40,869 nt of DNA from contig CAMAVK010000006.1 of assembly GCA_945861715.1 (NCBI GenBank), positions 1 to 40,869 of the forward strand, read 5' to 3'. A program made the translations under genes and the position numbers. Origin of the DNA: Candidatus Woesearchaeota archaeon (lineage in GTDB: Archaea > Nanobdellota > Nanobdellia > Woesearchaeales > GW2011-AR9). Below the pieces are notes generated by a model. It worked only from the letters and a program-made list of their open reading frames with translations. It ran no database searches and had not been told where the DNA came from. This document shows, one piece after another, positions 1 to 8,318 of this stretch. Each line of letters starts with the position of its first letter. The stretch's first letter is position 1.

Positions 1-65
1 TGATGGCACAAATCCGTGGTCATAGACCACAAAGAATTTAAGAAAGATTGTTCTTGATTTATCAT
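1..65 (-). CDS. IS transposase, N-terminal fragment (runs off the left edge)
   Basis: The reverse strand starts an ATG at 65 and stays open to the window edge, giving 21 residues beginning MINQEQSFLNSLW. It is the same sequence as the start of the right-edge copy at 40731, whose longer visible part has the Pro-Leu-Tyr ... Tyr-Pro-Gln-Lys-Leu pattern I associate with the N-termini of IS5-like DDE transposases. Only the start is visible, so the family is a resemblance and no catalytic residue can be checked. The gene points out of the window, as the right copy does. Confidence 0.5.
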   Translation of the reverse strand, partial: MINQEQSFLNSLWSMTTDLCH

Positions 66-149
66 AGCTAGCACCTTTTTTAATCGTCGTGAAATAACGT
101 ATTAAAGACGGTGCTTAGCTATATTTCTTTCGAACTTTTCAACAAAACC
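1..149 (-). mobile_element. 5' end of an insertion sequence, left copy (inverted relative to 40647-40795)
   Basis: Positions 1-149 are the reverse complement of 40647-40795 over 149 bases with a single difference (C at 88 against A at 40708). The shared block ends sharply at GGTTTTGTTGAAAAG (reading outward from 149), which is probably the terminus of the element. It contains the last 15 codons of the neighbouring 102-536 reading frame, a long hairpin and the transposase start. Two copies in opposite orientation at both contig ends fit an assembly that stopped in a repeated element. The one difference argues against a simple chimeric fold-back. Confidence 0.75.
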
Positions 150-536
150 TTTTGGTAAATAAAATCCATTCTCTGCAGTAAAACCATATTTCGCAAGCAA
201 TGCCACATTACCTTCTTCTTGAAATCCTAGATGATCTGGTTTCTTCACTCGAAACTCATTAGGACTACAGAACACGCAATGAAACTTCCCATCAATATTC
301 CCCTTCGGTCTCATTTTAACAGCATAACCGTCATCTAAGTAAACAATCACTCTTTGATTATTAACACCATCCAACTTAAAGGTACTCGAGATAGGTACCG
401 GAGTAAGATACTCCATATCCCACCAATCACTCGTTGCACAATATGCAATATTTTCTGGCGTCCTGAAACCATTGAACATATCTTCAAGCCCTTTATAGCC
501 ACATTCTAAATTATTATGAAAGACGTTTGCCATCAA
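102..536 (-). CDS. Hypothetical protein, 144 aa, probably truncated by the IS end
   Basis: I do not recognise this protein. It is acidic to neutral with many aromatic residues (a Trp-Trp pair near residue 38, Tyr-Leu-Thr-Pro) and has no signal peptide or membrane segment. Its last 15 codons (from Gly-Phe-Val-Glu-Lys) lie inside the repeated IS terminus and are also found at the other end of the window, where no such gene precedes them. The natural C-terminus has therefore probably been replaced by IS sequence, with the stop codon supplied by the element. The first two codons are both Met; either start is possible. Confidence 0.55.
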   Translation of the reverse strand: MMANVFHNNLECGYKGLEDMFNGFRTPENIAYCATSDWWDMEYLTPVPISSTFKLDGVNNQRVIVYLDDGYAVKMRPKGNIDGKFHCVFCSPNEFRVKKPDHLGFQEEGNVALLAKYGFTAENGFYLPKGFVEKFERNIAKHRL

Positions 537-737
537 TTAAGCATGTCTTAAAAAGTAATAAAGAATCCTCATATACAACCCTACCAGTAAATACGAAAAA
601 AATCAATACGACACCCAGAATCTATTTCTTGTATATACTGCAATGAGACAACGACTATAAGGAACCACAACCATGGTCTACTAACTTTCTTTATTATTAA
701 GTAAAAAGTATTAAGTAAAAAACGAGGAGGCATAACT

Positions 738-908
738 ATGGCATTCGATTTATTATATGTAGGGGTCGTATTACTTCTACTAGGTATATTGTTTTACGCC
801 CTAGGCGCACGAGGCTTGGGTGGTTTTACAACCGACGCAGGAAAATGGTTACTTTGGATATTTGTAATACTGTTCATAATTACAGTAATCCTGAGATTTG
901 TGTTATAG
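738..908 (+). CDS. Small membrane protein, DUF1328/YtjA-like, 56 aa
   Basis: A short frame begins at ATG 738, seven bases after a strong Shine-Dalgarno string GAGGAGG (724-730), and ends at TAG 906-908. The peptide has two hydrophobic segments (about residues 4-20 and 34-54) separated by a Gly-rich, Thr-Asp-Ala-Gly-Lys loop. This is the shape of the DUF1328/UPF0391 family of two-helix membrane peptides, which are 50-60 residues long and of unknown function, often stress-related. The start is fixed by the ribosome binding site. It stands alone on the + strand between two reverse-strand genes. Two near-tandem copies of TATTAAGTAAAAA lie just upstream. Confidence 0.7.
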   Translation: MAFDLLYVGVVLLLLGILFYALGARGLGGFTTDAGKWLLWIFVILFIITVILRFVL

Positions 909-1001
909 AGATTAACACCTAGATTCAGTGATTCAAGTATTTTTTTTTATTTTAAATGTAAAGAATTCTAAAGTTTCTGCCAGATCAAATAAGCAAAAAT
1001 C

Positions 1002-2189
1002 CTACAAAAATTGCCTCAAATCTTTCTGCACAGGCTCCTTAAGCAACAAACTTGATGCCAGTAATGTTGAAATATTAATTCCAAACCGCTTCTGAACAAA
1101 AGTAAGAGCATGAACTAACACCTCTTCACGTGATTCAAACCTCTCACCACCAGCACCAAGTGCGTTTCGCGTTGCTTCGCGACACACCCACACACCTAAT
1201 GGCACACTATACTCAGGTGTAATAAATCGCAACACTAACACTCCATTCTGACTCGTCAACCGATGTAGCTCTTCAAGAACACTTAGCCGACAAGCATAAT
1301 ACCCCCCTGCCGTCTCCGTTGCATAGGTTGTTCGTCCCGTATACCCCTCAAAATCCGTACTATACTTCAAACCCTGGCTCGACCATGGATTAACATCAGA
1401 TTCCACATAAACCTCAAACAATTCATACGCAAATGGTCGATCAAACATCAACACAAGATAGTAATTCCCCCATCCACCACCAAAATATACTGTACACCCA
1501 CCCACAGAAAACCCTCGAATAGCGTCAAGTAATTCTTTACCAACTGTATCATCCACTGCCGTAATAGACCATCGCGTCGGAACTAGTTTTCTATCTCGGC
1601 CCACTCCAAGAGCACCAACCGACAGAATTTTATTCATTACCGACTCTTCAAACCCACGTTTATACAACTGTAACACCCCTTCGCGTGCTCGAAGATCCGT
1701 ATCCCCTACAACCTTCTCCACGGCACGATCTACACGAACATTAGATGTCACAGCCGCAGATTTAACACCCGCACCAGGCCCAAAAGGAGTAATTCCATCC
1801 TCCAACTTCAAACTAAGCTCTGGTTTAGCCAACAAATTAATCTCTAACTCAGCTGGCATTTTCGCCATCGCAACCTCCTGCACAATCTGAGTAAAGCGAC
1901 CTCCAAAATCCTTCACGCCACTTTGCACCCGAGAGTTTACCATTTCATATCGTTTTGAAGCAACCGAGCCAATACTCGCACTCGTTGCATTCCATAACCG
2001 TGGCGAGTCATAATCCGCAAGTGCTCCAACAAACTGAGGACTCAAAATTCCCACATTCACTGTAGGATAACCATATTGACCAATAAACGGCGCAGGAGCC
2101 GAACCAACAAAAGAAGACTTAAATTCACATGGTATAGAAAGCTGAGGCACTCTCTCCATATCCTTGTACGTAACCCTCTCAAACTGCAT
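1002..2189 (-). CDS. nreA: NreA, archaeal PCNA-associated DNA repair protein
   Basis: The protein (about 395 aa) matches the Nre family, archaea-specific proteins built of an N-terminal and a C-terminal conserved domain (Pfam Archaea_N/Archaea_C). Recognisable parts are the Gln-Tyr-Gly-Tyr-Pro-x-Val-Asn-Val-Gly segment near the N-terminus, the Val-Asp-Arg-Ala and Arg-Arg-Lys-Leu-Val-Pro-Thr-Arg-Trp-like centre, and a C-terminal QKDLRQFL, which fits a PCNA-interacting (PIP) box. NreA of Haloferax is known to act in DNA damage repair with PCNA. An N-terminal Cys cluster seen in some homologues is absent here. I prefer ATG 2189 (MQFERVTY), ten bases after GAGGT, over the upstream ATG at 2222. 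TATA-like AT-rich sequence lies near 2228-2240. Confidence 0.85.
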   Translation of the reverse strand: MQFERVTYKDMERVPQLSIPCEFKSSFVGSAPAPFIGQYGYPTVNVGILSPQFVGALADYDSPRLWNATSASIGSVASKRYEMVNSRVQSGVKDFGGRFTQIVQEVAMAKMPAELEINLLAKPELSLKLEDGITPFGPGAGVKSAAVTSNVRVDRAVEKVVGDTDLRAREGVLQLYKRGFEESVMNKILSVGALGVGRDRKLVPTRWSITAVDDTVGKELLDAIRGFSVGGCTVYFGGGWGNYYLVLMFDRPFAYELFEVYVESDVNPWSSQGLKYSTDFEGYTGRTTYATETAGGYYACRLSVLEELHRLTSQNGVLVLRFITPEYSVPLGVWVCREATRNALGAGGERFESREEVLVHALTFVQKRFGINISTLLASSLLLKEPVQKDLRQFL

Positions 2190-2319
2190 AACATGAGCAG
2201 ACCTCAAGAAATATAAGAACATATCTATTAAAATATATTAGCAACAACCTTTATCAAAAAAAACAAATCAACAGAATAAAAACAGATAAAATACAAAAAA
2301 ATAATAATAAAATCCGTTC

Positions 2320-2790
2320 TTATTCAACAATAACCGTTGCTTTCATATTTGGATGTGGTCCGCAATGGTATGTATACGTGCCAGCAACATCAAACGTATG
2401 AGAATAAGTTTCTCCTTGAGCAAGCAAATCTGACTTTAACTCAGATCCACTATCTGATAAAACATTATGTCGAACTGAATCTTTGTTTGTCCAAATAACA
2501 GTAGCTCCCTTTGGAACAGTAACTGTTTTGGCATCAAACGCAAAACCCTCTATGAAAATTTCCTTTCTCATACCAACAGATTCACTTCCAGGATCCGACG
2601 TGGGCTCAGAACTACTCACCTCAGATACACTTGAATCTGGAACATCAATAACAGGAGCTTCAACAGGAACACTATCAACCTTTGTATCATCAACTGGAGT
2701 CACTGTACTCTCCTGTGCAACAGGTACCGAACATCCAGCAACAGCAACAATAACAAACAACATTAAACCAACAACAAATAATTTTTTCAT
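2320..2790 (-). CDS. Cupredoxin-domain lipoprotein (plastocyanin/amicyanin-like)
   Basis: Counting from ATG 2790 the protein has 156 residues: a signal sequence with a lipobox ending at Cys20 (VAVAGC), a Ser/Pro/Val/Glu-rich linker (about 21-75), and a C-terminal single cupredoxin domain (about 76-156). The four type 1 copper ligands are visible: His108, Cys143, His146 and Met149, in the pattern His ... Tyr-His-Cys-Gly-Pro-His-Pro-Asn-Met. It should be a membrane-anchored extracellular electron carrier. The start is chosen because GGAGGGG lies upstream of it and the signal peptide begins there; a longer frame to 2850 is unlikely. No obvious redox partner is adjacent. Confidence 0.85.
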   Translation of the reverse strand: MKKLFVVGLMLFVIVAVAGCSVPVAQESTVTPVDDTKVDSVPVEAPVIDVPDSSVSEVSSSEPTSDPGSESVGMRKEIFIEGFAFDAKTVTVPKGATVIWTNKDSVRHNVLSDSGSELKSDLLAQGETYSHTFDVAGTYTYHCGPHPNMKATVIVE

Positions 2791-2865
2791 AATAAAACCC
2801 CTCCACACAAAAGAATTGAATAAGATATGTAAACCTTCCGAAAAAATCAAAAAATACTGGCGCTT

Positions 2866-3477
2866 TCAAAATCGACAAGACTCACGCAATCTTGCCTGAT
2901 TCAATAATCCAAAATACATCTCATGCGAATCCCGCAAATCATGCTTACGCGTACATAATACTTCAAAGATATCAATTAGTGATCGATCAGCTAAACGTGC
3001 ACGAGTATTCACAAAAAACTCAGAGACATCATAACCCATCCCTTCATAGGTAAAAGCCATTACTGCCGCATCCAGCTTATCCAATTGCTTTGCAACCTTT
3101 GCGCGTCTTGATAGACCTTCTTCATACTCAAGCCACAAATTCATAACAGCACCACCATAAAGATGACGCGAAGTAAGTTCAACCATGGCCCTCGTCTCTA
3201 AACGATTTTTCTCCTCAGGTTCCACCTTATCATGAGGAGTAATATCTCCAATACGAGGATCTGACTCAGCCAAATCATGAACGGCAAGCATAGATGTAAG
3301 TCGAACATCGTGAGTAAAGTACCAAGCTGCTTGAGCTGCATGTAACGAATGTGTCAAAACAGACTCACATAAAGAGGAAGGAACACCCTTTATGCGCCAC
3401 CCTGCTCGTTCAACTTCATGAAGTGAGCCAATAAGGGGTATGTACCGCTCAAGCTCGAAAAAGACATTTTGAACCAT
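2866..3477 (-). CDS. HD-domain hydrolase, 5'-deoxynucleotidase YfbR/HDDC2-like
   Basis: This 203-residue protein has the HD phosphohydrolase signature: His43 in Thr-His-Ser-Leu-His, His67-Asp68 in AVHDLAE with Glu71, and a later Asp in Lys-Gln-Leu-Asp-Lys-Leu-Asp-Ala. The spacing and helical content fit the YfbR/HDDC2 group, which removes phosphate from deoxynucleoside monophosphates using a divalent metal. Substrate is inferred from family only. It lies just upstream (same strand) of the cupredoxin gene with no functional link visible. Confidence 0.75.
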   Translation of the reverse strand: MVQNVFFELERYIPLIGSLHEVERAGWRIKGVPSSLCESVLTHSLHAAQAAWYFTHDVRLTSMLAVHDLAESDPRIGDITPHDKVEPEEKNRLETRAMVELTSRHLYGGAVMNLWLEYEEGLSRRAKVAKQLDKLDAAVMAFTYEGMGYDVSEFFVNTRARLADRSLIDIFEVLCTRKHDLRDSHEMYFGLLNQARLRESCRF

Positions 3478-3573
3478 TAAAAAATAAAATCAACTCTATT
3501 TTAAAAAATAAACCATCAAAAAGACAAAAAACCTATTCAAAACATTTATGAACCAAAAAACAACATTGCTTGT

Positions 3574-3993
3574 ATGCCAAAAACCACCTCTCCAAAACCA
3601 AAACTTGCGTTCGTTAATCTCTTTACCAAAAACTATAATCAACAAACAAAATTCTATGAAGAAACACTTGGTCTCACTCCACAAAAAGGAAACAAAGGGA
3701 ATTGGTTTGGATTTCAAACCGGTCAATCAACCTTTGCAATCGAACCGCAAACCAACAGAGACTCATATCAATTCAACTATAACAAAGAAAATCCCTATCT
3801 TCTGCAATTCAAAGTTTCAACAATCAAAGAATTAAAAGAAATAACCAAAACACTTGGTTCAAAAGACGTCCGCATAACCCAACCCCTCAAAAAAATGAGC
3901 TTTGGAACGATCACGACATTCCTCGACCTAGACAACAACGTCGTAGAACTTATCGTAGAAAGAAGAAAAAAACCAAAACATAAACCTACATAA
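3574..3993 (+). CDS. VOC (glyoxalase/bleomycin-resistance) superfamily protein
   Basis: The 139-residue protein has a VOC-like fold pattern: Ala-Phe-Val-Asn-Leu-Phe strand, a helix with Phe-Tyr-Glu-Glu-Thr-Leu-Gly-Leu, then strands ending with Phe-Leu-Asp-Leu-Asp-Asn-Asn-Val-Val-Glu-Leu, the usual C-terminal metal-ligand Glu motif. It is a single module, so it would dimerise. The substrate cannot be told. The tail is basic (KKPKHKPT). Its stop overlaps the start of the next gene (TAATG at 3991-3995), so the two are probably translated together. Confidence 0.7.
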   Translation: MPKTTSPKPKLAFVNLFTKNYNQQTKFYEETLGLTPQKGNKGNWFGFQTGQSTFAIEPQTNRDSYQFNYNKENPYLLQFKVSTIKELKEITKTLGSKDVRITQPLKKMSFGTITTFLDLDNNVVELIVERRKKPKHKPT

Positions 3994-4259
3994 TGACAAC
4001 ACATCCAACTAATGTACCAAATTATGAAGGAACACTCGAAGACCTAGCTAAGGCAATCGGTAACATGAGCTATAACCAGACAGCATCATTTATCGAAAAA
4101 CTCGCATTAGATCTAAAAGAACAAGCCGACAAAGATAAAGCACGTGGTCGTACACAACTCGCAACCCAGCTATATAATACCACAAATAAGCTCTATGAAG
4201 CAAAAGACAACATGGAAAAAGCATGGAGAATCTGTAAACCCTACATGCCAACCGAATAA
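3993..4259 (+). CDS. Hypothetical small helical protein, 88 aa
   Basis: Not recognised. It is predicted almost wholly helical, charged and soluble (many Lys, Glu and Asp), with one Cys near the end, and is read from an ATG that overlaps the stop of the VOC gene by one base. The overlap and shared strand support a two-gene operon. There is no signal peptide or metal motif. Translation is supported by coupling and by a composition like that of the neighbours. Confidence 0.6.
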   Translation: MTTHPTNVPNYEGTLEDLAKAIGNMSYNQTASFIEKLALDLKEQADKDKARGRTQLATQLYNTTNKLYEAKDNMEKAWRICKPYMPTE

Positions 4260-4326
4260 AGAAAATTCAAATTAAAGAAATGACAAGAAAAGAAAAAATA
4301 ATCAAAAAAACTAACAAGAAACCAAC

Positions 4327-5025
4327 CTATTTAGGCGCATTTTCCATACTTATCATAATAAATTCTGTCTCTTTTATCTTAAATATGAGCAACTTTAGAT
4401 ATTCTCCAAGAACCGGAGCCCATAATTTCGGGTTCTTCTTCCGGAAATCATCTATACTCGCTTCAAAATCAGTATACTCACTAAAGATAAACTTCGAAAC
4501 TTTATTTGGTTTTTGATACTCATCTACAACTTTCCCATAATAATCAGCAGTACGTTGTAATAATAATTTCAACTCAGCCTTTGCACTTACTTCATTCAAT
4601 AAATCTGCAAATTGATTCAATTTCGACTCTCCAACTATCTTAGCTAACTTTAAGACATACTGTCCAATCATCCCAAAGAAATAAATAATATAAGAAATAT
4701 ATAACAACTCAAGCGACGAAAAATTAAATTTATGTGCGACTGCCGAGTTATTAAGTGCATATTTAATTGCCCGGCGTGCAAGCAATGCCTGACGCTGGAC
4801 TTCAAATCCCTTCTCTATAATATCCAAATGATTGTGATCTGAACCAAGCAACTCAACCGTTTCAGCAAACATACTGCGAGTTATATGACCGATACGAGTA
4901 ATTATGGCTGCCAAGTTAATAGTTTTGATATCCCAAAAAATATTAATCATAATACGCTCTGACGTCACTTCCATAATTTCAGCAGCAATATATTCATGAA
5001 CACATTCTCCAAACAAATTTCCCAT
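4327..5025 (-). CDS. Helical protein resembling the C-terminal part of AbrB-PhoU proteins
   Basis: The 232-residue sequence is strongly helical. The stretch with Gly-Phe-Glu-Val-Gln-Arg-Gln-Ala-Leu-Leu-Ala-Arg-Arg-Ala followed by a Leu-Glu-Leu-Leu-Tyr-Ile-Ser-Tyr helix is reminiscent of archaeal phosphate-uptake-regulator-like proteins that join an AbrB domain to a PhoU domain. No AbrB domain is present, and a stop codon lies two codons before the ATG in the same frame. It may be a stand-alone PhoU-like helical protein or something else; the assignment is tentative. Confidence 0.4.
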   Translation of the reverse strand: MGNLFGECVHEYIAAEIMEVTSERIMINIFWDIKTINLAAIITRIGHITRSMFAETVELLGSDHNHLDIIEKGFEVQRQALLARRAIKYALNNSAVAHKFNFSSLELLYISYIIYFFGMIGQYVLKLAKIVGESKLNQFADLLNEVSAKAELKLLLQRTADYYGKVVDEYQKPNKVSKFIFSEYTDFEASIDDFRKKNPKLWAPVLGEYLKLLIFKIKETEFIMISMENAPK

Positions 5026-5179
5026 TTCCTACACGCCGAGGCGACATCATCATCGCGCGTGCCTACAACGAAGAAATACGAAACATTTCTGGAACTTATG
5101 TTGAAATATATCAAATATTTCGCACAGGATTAAGTAGCAAATTATAACAACCATTCAATAAATAAAAATCAATGTAAAC

Positions 5180-5899
5180 CTATTTTTTACTTCTAATAAC
5201 TTCAGCTAACCGTGTTGGATCCGTACGATAACACGCATCCCCTTCAAAGAAATGATGCGTCGCAATAAGATGCGGTGTTAAATCAGTAACAATCAAATAT
5301 GAAGACAAATACAAAACACGACGATTTCCTCCAAACATAACACCATTTTTCTCAAACCATGTTTCTATAGGACTACCCCCCTCTAAACTTTTCATCATAA
5401 CATCAGTATAATCAGACAATAATGAAGGAAAAGTATCTTCACCATTCAACTTCCATCGAATAAGTACTTCCACACTCCCATAAGGAGAATAACCAAAAAC
5501 ATCGCGTGTACAACCCCAGGGACAACTCTGTTGCCCCATAGAACTCATTAAAGTGGAAGTAAAACGTGCTGAATCATACAACTCAACCGACTTAACTGAC
5601 TCAACAACTGATTTACCAAATAAACGACTCCAAAACCCCAGTTTCACCACATGTGGTACACACTTCGCATCTTCATGTTTTAAAACGCGTGAGGCCATAT
5701 CAGCCATCTCCTCATAACTTGCGCCAAGCGATTCCAAAACATGATAATCCCGAGAAACAACATCAACTAATTTCTCACCTGGTGCAAGAAACCCACCAGA
5801 CGATGAGTCTTTCCAACCTGCAGCTTCAGGATAAAGTTTTGGCTCAATTGAATCAGCGCGAAGAGAATCTATTATCAAAGATAAATCAGGAAGTACCAT
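5180..5899 (-). CDS. Hypothetical protein, 239 aa
   Basis: Not recognised. The protein is soluble, without signal peptide or membrane segments. It has a Cys-Pro-Trp-Gly-Cys motif in the middle (near residue 130) that could bind a metal or form a disulfide, a Gly-Tyr-Ser-Pro-Tyr-Gly loop, and a C-terminal half with alternating strands. It lies upstream of the oligoendopeptidase gene on the same strand in reverse order (the peptidase is transcribed first, 54 bases apart), so the two may share a transcript. Confidence 0.6.
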   Translation of the reverse strand: MVLPDLSLIIDSLRADSIEPKLYPEAAGWKDSSSGGFLAPGEKLVDVVSRDYHVLESLGASYEEMADMASRVLKHEDAKCVPHVVKLGFWSRLFGKSVVESVKSVELYDSARFTSTLMSSMGQQSCPWGCTRDVFGYSPYGSVEVLIRWKLNGEDTFPSLLSDYTDVMMKSLEGGSPIETWFEKNGVMFGGNRRVLYLSSYLIVTDLTPHLIATHHFFEGDACYRTDPTRLAEVIRSKK

Positions 5900-5953
5900 A
5901 AAAACGAAAAATCAGACCTAATATAAATAAACAATCAAAAAAAATAACATCTT

Positions 5954-7726
5954 CTACCTCTTCTTCCCTTTCTCCTTCAACAAAACTTTCCCCTTCACAA
6001 CAGGCTTCTCCACCTTCGCAAGCATCTGCTCAATCACATCAAACCCTTTCTGCCAAAATGCTTCAGATGTTATATCAACACCAACAGTGCGAGCAATCTC
6101 AACTGGCGCTCGAGATCCACCAAGCTTCAACATGGAAATTACCTTTTCGGCAAACGCCTTATCTTCTCGATACATTTCATACAGAGCCAAAGTCAACAGA
6201 TTCCCAAATGCATACGCATAGCAGTAAAACGGTGTATGAAAAATGTGTGGAATATATAACCATTCATACGAATAAATCTCATCCACGAAAACAGACTTTC
6301 CAAACTGCGCCCGAAGCATTTCTAAATAGCGCGCACTCACTTCGTCTATAGTTGCCCCATTTTTCATCATTGAATGAGCTTCGATTTCGAATCGAACAAA
6401 CCCTGCTTGACGGATAATAGAAGCATACAAATCATCAAGTTTATCAAACACCATACTCTCATATGATGCAGGATCCTTCTCCATAAGTGTTTCAGAAAGC
6501 AACATCTCACCAAATATTGATGCCGTCTCAGCCAGCGGCAAACATGCATCCATTGTAAACTCAGTCTGACATGATGCCAAAGAAAAATGAACCCCATGAC
6601 CCAACTCATGTGCAAGTGTTGATACTGCTCGTGGTGTTCCATTATAGGACAACATCACATAGGGAAGCAACTCAACCCCAACTCCACAACAAAACGCCCC
6701 AGAACGCTTTCCTTTCGCTATTGCCGAATGAACGTGCTTACTATCAAGAATTGCGGTTGCCCGTTCAACAAATTCAGGATGAAACTTTCCATAAGACTCA
6801 AGCACCATCGAAACCGCAGTCCCGTATGGAATATTCTTCTTCTCTGCTCCAAGTGGTGCATACAAATCAAAGCGAGTAAGTTTCTTCATCTTCAATCGCT
6901 TCGCCTTCAAATCAAAAAAGCGATGAAACAATTTCTCATTGCGAGCGCACACAGCAAGCAAGGCCTCAACTGCCTTATCAGGGATATCATTACCCACATT
7001 ACGTACTGATATGGGTGTTTTGTACCCACGTAGCTCAACACATTCACCACGCCAATCATTCACAATATTTTTGTAAATTTCACCAATAACCTCTCGATGC
7101 TCTTTATATTGAGAAAGTAAAGCTAAATACGCTTTCTTACGTACCGCAGGATTTGTATCCCGCACATGCGCAATAAGTTCCTCTTGCGTAATTTTTTTCC
7201 CATTCCAATCATACACAAATTTGGATGTAAAAATATTATACACCGTGTTCAGAGCAGATACCCCAGTAATATCCTTAACATTAACAACACGCTCTTCCTT
7301 CTCTGACAATGTATACTGAGCTGTTAATCGCAATTGTTCAAAATGATATTTATACTTACCACTTGCAGCAATAAACCGGCCAGCCCCCTTAGAATCTATC
7401 TTCTTAAACCACAATGAAAAAAACATTAACCTATTTGATATAGAAGTAAAATACTGTTCTACTTGTCCCATATCCGCAACTGCTCTTTGGTCTGCTGCAT
7501 TTTCGCAAAATCGCAAATGACAATACACTCCCAAACGTTCAGTTTTAATATGAAGCGCTTCAAAATCCTTAACCAATTTCATAAACAGCGCAACATCCAT
7601 ATCCTCTTTCAGAATAGAACGTGCTTTTTCCAAACGCAAGACATATTCCTCAATACGTTTCATTTCAGCTTCAATTGACGCAGGCTTAATCTCCAACAAA
7701 TCCCAAGAACCAGTTTTATAGACCAT
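5954..7726 (-). CDS. pepF: Oligoendopeptidase F-type metallopeptidase (M3B family)
   Basis: The 590-residue length and domain order fit PepF: a helical N-terminal region, then the catalytic domain with the zinc motif His373-Glu374-Leu-Gly-His377 in Leu-Ala-His-Glu-Leu-Gly-His-Gly and the third ligand Glu400 in Ala-Glu-Thr-Ala-Ser-Ile-Phe-Gly-Glu. A late His/Tyr-rich segment with Pro-Phe-Tyr-Cys-Tyr-Ala-Tyr-Ala-Phe-Gly-Asn is typical of the family's substrate site. PepF degrades short peptides in the cytoplasm, here probably for amino-acid recycling. The C-terminus is a Lys-rich tail. A TATA-like CTTTAAATA on the reverse strand lies at about 7751-7760, close enough for a very short leader. Confidence 0.92.
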   Translation of the reverse strand: MVYKTGSWDLLEIKPASIEAEMKRIEEYVLRLEKARSILKEDMDVALFMKLVKDFEALHIKTERLGVYCHLRFCENAADQRAVADMGQVEQYFTSISNRLMFFSLWFKKIDSKGAGRFIAASGKYKYHFEQLRLTAQYTLSEKEERVVNVKDITGVSALNTVYNIFTSKFVYDWNGKKITQEELIAHVRDTNPAVRKKAYLALLSQYKEHREVIGEIYKNIVNDWRGECVELRGYKTPISVRNVGNDIPDKAVEALLAVCARNEKLFHRFFDLKAKRLKMKKLTRFDLYAPLGAEKKNIPYGTAVSMVLESYGKFHPEFVERATAILDSKHVHSAIAKGKRSGAFCCGVGVELLPYVMLSYNGTPRAVSTLAHELGHGVHFSLASCQTEFTMDACLPLAETASIFGEMLLSETLMEKDPASYESMVFDKLDDLYASIIRQAGFVRFEIEAHSMMKNGATIDEVSARYLEMLRAQFGKSVFVDEIYSYEWLYIPHIFHTPFYCYAYAFGNLLTLALYEMYREDKAFAEKVISMLKLGGSRAPVEIARTVGVDITSEAFWQKGFDVIEQMLAKVEKPVVKGKVLLKEKGKKR

Positions 7727-7793
7727 ACATAGAAATAGTGACGAAGGTATTTAAAGACACACTAATACAAACCAGTAGTAACAGCCAATTATA

Positions 7794-8225
7794 ATGCACC
7801 TCCTAATCAAAATGCAAAACCCCAGTATTAACCCAAAGTCAACCCCACAGATTAGTACCAACTCCACCCTCATCCATTTAGACCTCACCAAAATTCTCCT
7901 CAAGCTAATTCAAGAAAAAACAGATCTCAGGCAGTATCAACCAGGCTCACGACAATTAGATTCCTGGGAAATACGCCAACTTCTATTGTTCGAAGGATAC
8001 CATTACCTCATACCGAAAGTCCCTCAAGAAAACATTTTAATCCCAATACAAACAAAACCTACATCCGCATTTTTTACCTATGACAAACCAAGCTTCACAA
8101 ATGTGTTCCCAAATTATGTGGAACTCTATAACGGCCTTATTGTGAGCGAATCAATTGCACAAATGTCAGGTTTTAATTACAAGCAATACTTTCCCAAAAA
8201 GGAAGTGTACTTGAGATACAAATAA
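7794..8225 (+). CDS. Hypothetical protein, up to 143 aa
   Basis: Not recognised. The N-terminal third is Thr/Asn/Ile-rich; the rest contains Trp-Glu-Ile-Arg-Gln-Leu-Leu-Leu-Phe-Glu-Gly-Tyr-His-Tyr-Leu and ends Tyr-Leu-Arg-Tyr-Lys. The start could be ATG 7794 or ATG 7812 (MQNPSINP); no ribosome binding site decides between them. It is divergent from the peptidase gene across a 67-bp gap that must hold both promoters. Confidence 0.5.
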   Translation: MHLLIKMQNPSINPKSTPQISTNSTLIHLDLTKILLKLIQEKTDLRQYQPGSRQLDSWEIRQLLLFEGYHYLIPKVPQENILIPIQTKPTSAFFTYDKPSFTNVFPNYVELYNGLIVSESIAQMSGFNYKQYFPKKEVYLRYK

Positions 8226-8318
8226 ACCCAATCTAACTCACCACACCAAAAAACATTCCAAAAACACCACAACTCAACCACAATAAACCTTAAAAACCAC
8301 GCTCACCAAAAATACATC

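Noticed and set aside
2483-2899. + strand frame opposite the cupredoxin gene
   Set aside because: Shadow of a gene with clear copper ligands on the other strand.
5029-5150. Open stretch on the + strand with protein-like sequence (Gly-Asp-Ile-Ile-Ile-Ala-Arg-Ala-Tyr-Asn-Glu-Glu)
   Set aside because: It is about 40 codons, has no start codon, and two other frames are open as well. It may be a gene remnant but cannot be supported.
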